The translations under genes and the position numbers were made by a program. Below the pieces are notes generated by a model. It was not told the DNA's origin, ran no database searches, and saw only the letters and a program-made list of their open reading frames with translations. A stretch of 44,629 nucleotides of DNA, taken from IMG/VR virus record IMGVR_UViG_3300020131_000107, positions 1-44,629 of that record. One strand, written 5' to 3'. Within the stretch, counting starts at the first letter, position 1, and every line of letters begins with the position of its first letter. Positions 13,913-19,841 of this stretch are shown one piece after another. The stretch comes from a virus.

Positions 13913-14492
13913 GTTCGAGGAAACGGAAAACACGATCACGCTGCACGGGCTGGGCTTTCTGCAGGTGAAGCTCGGAGGCAAGCAGCGGCTGCATGTCTGG
14001 CACCCCGCCCTGCCGCGCCGCGCCTGCTTTGCGCATTCGGCGATTCACAATCATCGCTTTGGCTTCGTCTCGCGCGTGCTGGTCGGCGAACAGATCAACC
14101 ACGCCGTCGCAGTCGAGCGTAATGACGATGCGACGCACATCGCTTATCTGCACGAAGGTGCGCGCACGAAGTTCGGCAATCGGCCATGGATTGCCGATCG
14201 CCGTGTGCGCGTGCGCGAGATTGATCCAACGCGCGTGCTGCCCGGCGCTGAATATCATATGGCCCCCTACGCGTTCCACTGGACCGAGCCAGGCGGGGAC
14301 GGTCGTGTCGCTACGCTGATGACGAAGACAAGCGAAGGCGAACACGGCGCGCATTCGCTGTGCGCGGTCGGCGTCGAGCCCGACGCGGACTTCGATCGCA
14401 AGCAATGGTCGGCTGAGGCGCTTTGGGAAATCGTGATCGAGGTTTTGGGCGGCGAGAGCGCCGTCGTGCTGCTGTGCGACGTGCGCAAATAA
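13899..14492 (+). CDS. cupin-like phage protein
   Basis: 197 residues from the GTG at 13899, which has GGAGGG five bases upstream; an ATG at 13881 in the same frame would add six residues but lies over that ribosome site. The protein has LGFLQVKLGGKQRLHVWHP, then SAIHNHRFGFVSRVLVG and EYHMAPYAFHWTEP. The paired HNH and later H residues on beta strands look like a cupin metal site, as in cysteine-dioxygenase-like folds. It resembles a phage family usually left as hypothetical. Substrate unknown. It overlaps the prim-pol stop by 14 nt. Confidence 0.6.
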   Translation: MKQFEFEETENTITLHGLGFLQVKLGGKQRLHVWHPALPRRACFAHSAIHNHRFGFVSRVLVGEQINHAVAVERNDDATHIAYLHEGARTKFGNRPWIADRRVRVREIDPTRVLPGAEYHMAPYAFHWTEPGGDGRVATLMTKTSEGEHGAHSLCAVGVEPDADFDRKQWSAEALWEIVIEVLGGESAVVLLCDVRK

Positions 14493-14503
14493 AGGAGGGT
14501 GTC

Positions 14504-14944
14504 ATGTCGAAGTTTGGAAATCTCGCGTTCAAGCCGGTCGCGGTCGAAGAGCCGGAAACGGAGCGCGTCATCAAGGTGGCGGTGACGAAAGCCGGCGCGG
14601 TGAAGCTGACGTTCAACGCCGGCGCCTATGCCGAGCTCGGCAAGCCGGACGCGATGAAGGTCGAGGCGGCGAGCGCTGACGGCCGTGACTTCCTGCAGCT
14701 GACGCCCGCGAAACTCGGCGAAGGCTGGCCGGTGATGGAGCGGGACGCGCCCAAGAGCGAGAACGGCCGCCCGTCCGGCTCGTGCTCGATCAAGGTTCAC
14801 CCGTTCAAGCCCGGCGTCTGGCACGGCGCTGAGATGGCCGAGGCGGAGTGGCTGGGGGGGGGCGTCGTGGTCGTGGCGATGCCAGACTGGGCGTCGATGC
14901 GGCCGGCGGCGGACGACTCGGCTTCGGAAGCGGAGGCTGAGTGA
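14504..14944 (+). CDS. hypothetical protein (146 aa)
   Basis: 146 residues from the ATG at 14504, preceded by AAAGGAGGGTGTC, one of the best ribosome sites in the window, suggesting high expression. The sequence alternates strands (RVIKVAVTKAGAVKLTFNAG) and ends in an acidic tail. A run of nine G (14854-14862) encodes part of WLGGGV and is a possible slippage site. Its position in the replication gene block and the acidic tail loosely recall single-strand-binding accessory proteins, but there is no direct evidence for this. Confidence 0.6.
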   Translation: MSKFGNLAFKPVAVEEPETERVIKVAVTKAGAVKLTFNAGAYAELGKPDAMKVEAASADGRDFLQLTPAKLGEGWPVMERDAPKSENGRPSGSCSIKVHPFKPGVWHGAEMAEAEWLGGGVVVVAMPDWASMRPAADDSASEAEAE

Positions 14945-15337
14945 ATGTCTCGCTTCGCGCGCAGCGATCTCACCGTTGAGCAAGTTGAGGAGCTTCGGGA
15001 CACGCTAACGCGCGTCACGCGCGAGCGCGACGACGCACTGGCGAAACTGAACGCGCCGGAATTGCGGGATTTCAGCAGGGCCGTCGTCCTCGAAGCAGCG
15101 CATCAGCGCGCGCGTTGGGGATCGGCTCATGACGCCGGCAAGACGCCCGCCGACTGGTTCTGGCTCATCGGCTACCTGGCCGGAAAGGCTCTGCACGCCG
15201 CCGATGCCGGCAACAGCGAGAAGGCCCTGCACCATACCATTTCGAGCGCGGCCGCGCTCGCGAATTGGCACGCGGCGATCTTGGGCGCGGACAATTCGAT
15301 GCGGCCGGGCATCGCTGAAGATGCGAGGCCGCTGTGA
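14945..15337 (+). CDS. phage conserved helical protein, MazG-like appearance
   Basis: 130 residues. A short N-terminal coiled coil (EQVEELRDTLTRVTRERD) precedes the block VLEAAHQRARWGSAHDAGK, then DWFWLIGYLAGKALHA and KALHHTISSAAALANWHAAI. The order E-x-x-R-x-R-W-G...H...D-W...GYLAGKAL...ALHHTISSAAALANWH recurs in phage proteins and resembles all-alpha NTP pyrophosphatase (MazG-like) layout. A nucleotide-pool role would suit its position among replication genes but is unproven. The ATG follows the previous TGA directly (TGAATG). Confidence 0.55.
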   Translation: MSRFARSDLTVEQVEELRDTLTRVTRERDDALAKLNAPELRDFSRAVVLEAAHQRARWGSAHDAGKTPADWFWLIGYLAGKALHAADAGNSEKALHHTISSAAALANWHAAILGADNSMRPGIAEDARPL

Positions 15338-15717
15338 ACGCGATCGATCATCCGGCGCACTACAACGCGCACCCGCACGGCGTCGAATGCATCGAACTCG
15401 CCGAACAGCTGCCGTTCTGCCAGGGTAATGCGGTGAAGTATCTCTGGCGCGCCGATCACAAGGGCGCGCAGCTCGAGGATTTGCAGAAAGCGCTCTGGTA
15501 CGTCGAGCGGGCGCTCGACAGCGCCGCGGCGACAGTCGTCATCGATGATGGCTTGAAGGATGACGGTCACGACCCGTTTGCCCGACTTTTGGCGCGCGCG
15601 TGCGCCGGCTTCGCGCCGGACGTGGCGCAAGCGATCCGCGCGATCGCCGAGGGTCACCTCAACATCGCCGCCATCGCGATCCGGTTGCTATTGGCAAAAG
15701 CGGAGCGCGCCGGTTGA
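15334..15717 (+). CDS. DUF3310-family nucleotide-kinase-like protein
   Basis: 127 residues from the GTG at 15334 (GTGA overlap). The N-terminal 70 residues match DUF3310: IDHPAHYNAHPHGVECIELA, then GNAVKYLWRADHKGAQLEDL and QKALWYVERAL. The family is common in phage replication clusters and sometimes called nucleotide kinase without proof. Residues about 85-127 form an extra helical extension (FARLLARACAGFAPDVAQAI). The stop overlaps the TTG start of the helicase gene. Confidence 0.82.
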   Translation: MNAIDHPAHYNAHPHGVECIELAEQLPFCQGNAVKYLWRADHKGAQLEDLQKALWYVERALDSAAATVVIDDGLKDDGHDPFARLLARACAGFAPDVAQAIRAIAEGHLNIAAIAIRLLLAKAERAG

Positions 15718-17324
15718 CGGCGCGCCCTGCCCTCACGCTCGTCAGCGGCGGCGGCCCGGCGGTCGACGATCGGGCGCTGGCCGATTATGGCCGCGACGAT
15801 ATCGGCAACGCCGAGCGGCTGCGCGCGCGGCACGGGGCGGATTTGCGCCGCACGCCGGGCCTCGGCGTCCTGGTGTTCGACGGCCAGCGCTGGCGCATCG
15901 ATGACGACCAGGCGCACGCGCTGCGGCGCGCGCAGGAAACGGCGCGGGCGATCCGCAAGGAAGCCGACGCCATCCGCGCCGAAGCCGAGGGCGTCGAACC
16001 GGATCGGCGCAAGTCGCTTCTGGCGCGCGCCGAATCGCACATGAAGTGGGCGACGGCTTCGGCGAACTCGTCGCGCCTGAACGCGATGCTGGCGCAGGCC
16101 TGGCCGCACCTCATGGTGACGCACGAGGAGTGGAATGCACGGCCGCGGCTGTTCAATGTCACGAACGGCACGCTCGAGCTCTCGCCGGAAGAGGTGACGC
16201 TTCGAAAACACGCGCGCGAAGACTACATCACGCACATGGCCGGCGTCGCCTACGAGCCCGACGCCGAAGCGCCGGAATTTCGCGCGTTTCTCGATCGCGT
16301 GCTGCCGCCGTCGCCGGCGAGCGATGCGAGCGACGTGCGCTGCGTTTCCACGGCGGACGGCCTCGACCGATCCCTGCAGCATTTCGTGCGCCGCTGCTTG
16401 GGCGTCTGTCTGATCGATAGCGTGCGCGACCAGGCCATGATCGTGTTTCACGGCGGCGGCGCGAACGGCAAGTCGACGTTGCTCAACGCGGTGTCGCGCG
16501 TCCTGGGCGATTACGCGATGACGGCGGCGGTGCAGTCGCTGCTCTACAACGATCGCCAATCCGGAAGCGGCCCTTCGCCCGATATCGCCCGCCTCGCCGA
16601 AAAGCCGCGCCTGGTGCGCGTGTCCGAACCGGAACCGGGCGCGCGGCTTTCCGAAGGCGGCGTCAAGTCGATGACGGGCGGCGAGCCGATCGTGGCGCGC
16701 AAGCTGCAGGAAGCGCCGATCGAGTTCAGCCCGAATTTCAAGATCGTGCTCTCGTGCAATAACCGGCCCTCGATCCGCGGCGGCGATGACGGGATCTGGC
16801 GCCGCATTCTCTTGGTGCCGTGGAAAGTGCAGATCCCGGCCGAAGAGCAGCGCGAAAAAGGCCCGGCGCTCGAAGCGGCGCTGGAACGCGAGGCGCCGGG
16901 GATTTTGAACTGGCTGCTTGACGGGCTCGCCGATTATTTCGAGCGCGGCGGCCTTAGCCCCCCTGACGAGGTGCAGGAAGAGACGCTCGCCTATCGCACC
17001 GACAGCGACGTGATCGGGCGCTTCATCGCCGAGTGCTGCACCAAGGCCGAAGGCGCGCGCACCGAGTTCGGCGAGCTCTATGACGGCTTCAAGCTCTGGT
17101 CGCGCGACGAAGGCATGAAGGAGCCGCTGTCGTCGAACATGGTCGGCCGCCGCCTCACCGACCGCGGCTTCGGCCGCGAGAAGAGCGACGGCTTCGTCTA
17201 TCGCACGGGCCTCGAGCTCTTGCCGGAATGGCAGCTGATGGTGCGCACCGGCCAGCAGAAGAAGAAGGACAAGGAAGCGGCGGGCGCTGATTACGCGGCG
17301 GCGAAGGACGGGGGCGGCGAATGA
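15714..17324 (+). CDS. D5/P4-type SF3 helicase
   Basis: 536 residues. The start is taken as TTG (15714-15716), sharing TTGA with the previous stop; no ATG or GTG precedes the conserved region closely. The D5 N-terminal domain runs from about 20 to 210. The SF3 core has Walker A GGGANGKSTLLN (from residue 247), RLAEKPRLVRVSEPEPG as the Walker B region, KSMTGGEPIVARKL and the sensor segment FKIVLSCNNRPSIRGGDDGI with WRRILLVPW. The C-terminal domain (about 430-510) is winged-helix-like. It is a ring ATPase that unwinds the origin together with the prim-pol. An iteron-like array lies 320 nt downstream. Confidence 0.9.
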   Translation: MTARPALTLVSGGGPAVDDRALADYGRDDIGNAERLRARHGADLRRTPGLGVLVFDGQRWRIDDDQAHALRRAQETARAIRKEADAIRAEAEGVEPDRRKSLLARAESHMKWATASANSSRLNAMLAQAWPHLMVTHEEWNARPRLFNVTNGTLELSPEEVTLRKHAREDYITHMAGVAYEPDAEAPEFRAFLDRVLPPSPASDASDVRCVSTADGLDRSLQHFVRRCLGVCLIDSVRDQAMIVFHGGGANGKSTLLNAVSRVLGDYAMTAAVQSLLYNDRQSGSGPSPDIARLAEKPRLVRVSEPEPGARLSEGGVKSMTGGEPIVARKLQEAPIEFSPNFKIVLSCNNRPSIRGGDDGIWRRILLVPWKVQIPAEEQREKGPALEAALEREAPGILNWLLDGLADYFERGGLSPPDEVQEETLAYRTDSDVIGRFIAECCTKAEGARTEFGELYDGFKLWSRDEGMKEPLSSNMVGRRLTDRGFGREKSDGFVYRTGLELLPEWQLMVRTGQQKKKDKEAAGADYAAAKDGGGE

Positions 17325-17629
17325 TCGGCGCGGTCGTCATAGGCGAACGTCCGGAAAGCGCGAACGAAACGGGGTGCGGCAAACGCTGGCGCAATCTCTT
17401 CCGCGTCTCGTATCCGCTCAATCGCGGCGTAGCCGTCATCGTCAACGGGCTGCCCGCGCCGAGCGGGTATGAATGGTTGGATGCGCTCGAATTTCCTTGC
17501 CGCGAGAGCGCCGAGGAGGCCGGGCAGATCGCGGCGCGGACGTGGAATGCGGAGTTGGCGGGACGTGGCGCGGGCTTCATTTCGGTCGAGTGGCGTGAGG
17601 CCGTGCTGGTCGCCGGAGGTGAAGCATGA
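17321..17629 (+). CDS. hypothetical protein (102 aa)
   Basis: 102 residues, beta-rich (LFRVSYPLNRGVAVIVNGLP then ISVEWREAVLVAGG) with a central helix. It overlaps the helicase stop by ATGA. No family is recognised. It ends where the repeat array begins. Confidence 0.55.
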   Translation: MIGAVVIGERPESANETGCGKRWRNLFRVSYPLNRGVAVIVNGLPAPSGYEWLDALEFPCRESAEEAGQIAARTWNAELAGRGAGFISVEWREAVLVAGGEA

Positions 17630-17850
17630 GCGCGTGCGCCGCCCTTACAGTGACGATCAGTGACGAAGTGACAATTCGTCCTGCGCGCCTGTTCGCGCGC
17701 CGTTCTGTTTTCCGCGCCGGATCGTCCCTTTCGTCACTGATCGTCACTGCCGGAAAGCGTTGGCGGCCAAGGGCGCGAACCGAAAGTGACGAAAGTGACG
17801 ATGACCCCCTACGCACTCGCGCGCGCGTGCGCACGCGCTTTGCTGGCTAA
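17626..17850 (+). CDS. doubtful small ORF overlying the iteron-like repeats
   Basis: 74 codons. In favour: the ATG overlaps the previous stop by ATGA and GGAGGTG lies 5-6 nt upstream. Against: the sequence runs through the repeat octamers, is rich in Ser/Arg/Thr without a clear fold, and codon choice is dictated by the repeats. It may be translated without a selected function. Confidence 0.3.
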   Translation: MSACAALTVTISDEVTIRPARLFARRSVFRAGSSLSSLIVTAGKRWRPRARTESDESDDDPLRTRARVRTRFAG

Positions 17851-17893
17851 CTCTCGATATTCGTCACTTTTGTCACTTGTCACTCTCGTCACT
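17648..17893. repeat. iteron-like array of AGTGACGA octamers, candidate replication origin
   Basis: Eleven copies of AGTGAC(G/A)A or its complement lie in 246 bp. Forward copies start at 17649, 17659, 17667, 17785 and 17794; reverse copies at 17731, 17741, 17861, 17870, 17877 and 17886. Spacing inside groups is 7-10 bp. 17648-17667 and 17730-17749 are a perfect 20-bp inverted repeat. An alternating CG/CA stretch lies at about 17815-17840. The array sits just after the primase and helicase genes, the usual place of a phage or plasmid origin. A binding array for a regulator is the alternative. Confidence 0.65.
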
Positions 17894-17902
17894 GGATCAA
17901 GC

Positions 17903-18691
17903 ATGAAAAAAACAGCTGCAGCACCAGTGGTCGCGTACGATCCAGACCGGGCGACGGCGCGCCTCAGGGGCGCGCTGGCGGGCGCGGGCGTGGAGACGGC
18001 CGATGTCTTGGCTGAGGTCGAGTCCGCGGCCAAGGCGGCGAATGACGCGGGGCTGAAGCCGAATAAACAGCAGCGCAAGGTGAAACAGGCGGTGCGTCGC
18101 GCGGTGGCGGATATCGCGCAGCCGATGAACGAAGCCGAGCGCCTGGGCGCGGCGCTGCCGCCGGTGCGGGCGCTGTTGCAGACGAGCTGGCGGGTCGAGC
18201 AAGTCGACGTGCCGCCGGGCGAGGAATTCATCGAAGCCCTGCCGGCGTATGTCGTGAAGTTTGATGGCAACGCGCCGTTGGAGCGGCTGCGGCGCGCGGG
18301 CGTGTTGGAGGATCATCAGGTGCGCGCGGGCGAGAAAGTGTGCGCGCTCTACCTGGCGGCCGTGAAGCCGCCGAAGGTGACCGGCTCGTATGATGGCATT
18401 ATCGCGCAAGGCGGGGCTGCCCCGCGGCCGTGGGTGGAGGTCGGCAGTGATGCGTGGCAATCGCTGAATGAGGCGCTCGCAGGGCTGCTGCCGAATGAAG
18501 CGGAAGCGGTGATGGAAGTCGCGGTGTACGAAACGACCATTGAAACGCTGGGCCGGCGGCGTTCGCTGGTGCGGTTTCAGGAGCGGCGAAAAGCTGAAGC
18601 GGGCGTGGTGCAGCTTCTTTCTTGTGGACTCACGCGGCTCGCGATGCATTGGGGGCTTGTCGCGGGGGGACCCCGCGATGTACCGAAATAG
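17903..18691 (+). CDS. late early-region regulator candidate (262 aa)
   Basis: 262 residues from the ATG at 17903 (MKKTAAAPVVAYDPD); an earlier in-frame ATG at 17786 would read through the repeat array and is less likely. The middle is helical and basic (NKQQRKVKQAVRRAVADIAQ). The C-terminal 75 residues (AWQSLNEALAGLLPNEAEAV, then YETTIETLGRRRSLVRFQER and LLSCGLTRLAMHWGL) resemble the HTH-like segment of DUF6456-type proteins. It is the last early gene, directly before an intrinsic terminator and the late operon, where lambda has Q. A late-activation or antitermination role is inferred from position only. Confidence 0.55.
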   Translation: MKKTAAAPVVAYDPDRATARLRGALAGAGVETADVLAEVESAAKAANDAGLKPNKQQRKVKQAVRRAVADIAQPMNEAERLGAALPPVRALLQTSWRVEQVDVPPGEEFIEALPAYVVKFDGNAPLERLRRAGVLEDHQVRAGEKVCALYLAAVKPPKVTGSYDGIIAQGGAAPRPWVEVGSDAWQSLNEALAGLLPNEAEAVMEVAVYETTIETLGRRRSLVRFQERRKAEAGVVQLLSCGLTRLAMHWGLVAGGPRDVPK

Positions 18692-18717
18692 GCATGGGCG
18701 CGAATCGCGTCTGACAC

Positions 18718-18750
18718 GGCCTCGCTGGCGACAGCGGGGCCGTTTCGTTT
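18718..18750 (+). terminator. intrinsic terminator at end of early operon
   Basis: GGCCTCGCTG (18718-18727), loop GCGA, CAGCGGGGCC (18732-18741): a 10-bp stem with one G-U pair, followed by GTTTCGTTT. It separates the early genes from the late block, so late expression needs readthrough or a new promoter. Confidence 0.7.
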
Positions 18751-18776
18751 GCCGCCAACCACAAAGGAGAAACGAC

Positions 18777-18782
18777 ATGTAA
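18777..18782 (+). other. start-stop codon pair (ATGTAA) at the usual start of the next gene
   Basis: AAAGGAG lies seven bases before an ATG that is followed at once by TAA, in frame with the ATG at 18792. The ribosome site belongs to this ATG, so initiation here would terminate after one codon. Confidence 0.75.
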
Positions 18783-18791
18783 GTTGTCGCG

Positions 18792-19031
18792 ATGTTCAAG
18801 TGCGCTGAGAAGACCGAGCGCGACAATGGCGGGCTTAGCGATCCGAAGAAGATCGTCGATGTGCGGCTCGTGCCGACGTATGACGAAACGGGTCCGAACA
18901 AGACGTGGTCGAAGTGGACGCCTGCGGGCGAAGTGAAGATGACGATCACGAACGATGCCGCGGCTGATGCGTTCGAGGTCGGCGTCGACTATCGGCTCAC
19001 GTTCACGCGCGAACAGCTGCCGAAGGAATGA
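18792..19031 (+). CDS. small phage protein with disrupted start (79 aa)
   Basis: 79 codons from the ATG at 18792. The frame continues upstream as GTT GTC GCG to TAA and ATG at 18777-18782, where the only good ribosome site lies. I recognise a phage family that begins M-K-V-x-A-x-F-x-C, followed by VxLxPVY...NKxxSKxTPxGxxxxTI and a terminal YxxxFTxxE. This gene shows the same order (VVAMFKCAEK, VRLVPTYDE, NKTWSKWTPAGEVKMTITND, DYRLTFTRE). The TAA is thus probably a one-base change from AAA (Lys). Expression now would rely on reinitiation 9 nt downstream. A sequencing error is possible. Confidence 0.6.
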   Translation: MFKCAEKTERDNGGLSDPKKIVDVRLVPTYDETGPNKTWSKWTPAGEVKMTITNDAAADAFEVGVDYRLTFTREQLPKE

Positions 19032-19233
19032 GTGCGCGCGGCGGGAGGCCGGACGCCTCCCGCTGCGGGTCCTTCCCGGCCAAAAAGCATACACGGCGCG
19101 ACGAAGGCGCGGGGCTTGCGCAGTGGGGCAGACGCAATTTCTGGTGAAATTTTGTGGGGTTAGACCGCTACCTGTAGTGCGATTTCACCCTGCCGCCACC
19201 TGAACGAAGTGTGGCGAAGCTGACGGGTGAGGT
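19032..19233. other. noncoding region before terminase, candidate cos region
   Basis: This 202-bp gap is among the longest noncoding stretches and sits directly upstream of the terminase small-subunit gene, where lambda-type phages carry cos. It holds a perfect 9-bp hairpin (19041-19049 with 19055-19063) and an 8-bp inverted repeat GGTGAAAT/ATTTCACC (19143-19150, 19182-19189) that could be a terminase or regulator site. A late promoter may also be here; no convincing -35/-10 pair was found. No cleavage site can be identified from sequence alone. Confidence 0.35.
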
Positions 19234-19839
19234 GTGAAACGGGTCGCGTTCGCGGAATTGGCCGACATCTCGCCGGCCATGGTGACGAAGTACGGCGAGC
19301 AGGGCCTGCTCGTGTTCATCGACGCCAAGAATCTCGACGCGCGCGCCTCGCTCGAGGCGCTGGCCGGACGTTTGGACGAAACGAAGCGCCAGGCGGCGCT
19401 GGCGAAACTCGACGCGGTCGAGAAAATCGCCGCAAACGACACCACTCAGCCACCGCCGGCGCCGCGCGCGCCGCCGCCTAGCGGCAAAACCGCGAAAGTC
19501 GAGATCGAAGAGCTGAAGCGCGACACGCTGCAGCTCGAACTCGCGCGCAAAGCCGGCGACCTTGTGCCGATCGAGGAAGTCGAACGCACGATTCTTGACG
19601 CCATCGCAGGCCTGCAGGCCGCGTTCGATCTCGAAGCGCGCGCCATGGCGGGTCAGCTCACGATCGACCTCGGTTTGAGCCCCGACCGCGAGGCGATGTT
19701 GGCGCGCCGCCTGCGTACGCTCTGCAACAAGGCGCGCCAGCGCTTCGCGGCGGACATGATGCGCCTGGCCGGCGGCGATTTTGTCCGCGAGACCGACGTT
19801 GATGCCGAAGACGGCGACGCTGAAGCGCGCGGCGCCTGA
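19234..19839 (+). CDS. terminase small subunit (Nu1-like)
   Basis: 201 residues from GTG (19234-19236) with GGTGAGGT just upstream. The N-terminal winged-helix-like part (VAFAELADISPAMVTKYGEQ then GLLVFIDAKNLDARASLEAL) corresponds to the Nu1-type cos-binding domain. A Pro/Ala linker follows (about residues 70-87), then a helical segment (VEIEELKRDTLQLELARKAG) and a C-terminal domain likely to contact the large subunit. It marks DNA for packaging. Two bases separate it from the GpA-type large subunit. The acidic tail (DVDAEDGDAEA) is unremarkable. Confidence 0.8.
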   Translation: MKRVAFAELADISPAMVTKYGEQGLLVFIDAKNLDARASLEALAGRLDETKRQAALAKLDAVEKIAANDTTQPPPAPRAPPPSGKTAKVEIEELKRDTLQLELARKAGDLVPIEEVERTILDAIAGLQAAFDLEARAMAGQLTIDLGLSPDREAMLARRLRTLCNKARQRFAADMMRLAGGDFVRETDVDAEDGDAEARGA

Positions 19840-19841
19840 CG

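Noticed and set aside
17786-17902. Longer start (ATG at 17786) for the 17903 gene
   Set aside because: The extra 39 codons run through the repeat array, and the ATG is part of the octamer cluster.
18661-18677. Hairpin CGCGGGG-GGA-CCCCGCG near the end of the 17903 gene
   Set aside because: It lies inside the coding sequence with no T-run; the stronger terminator 40 bp downstream explains termination.
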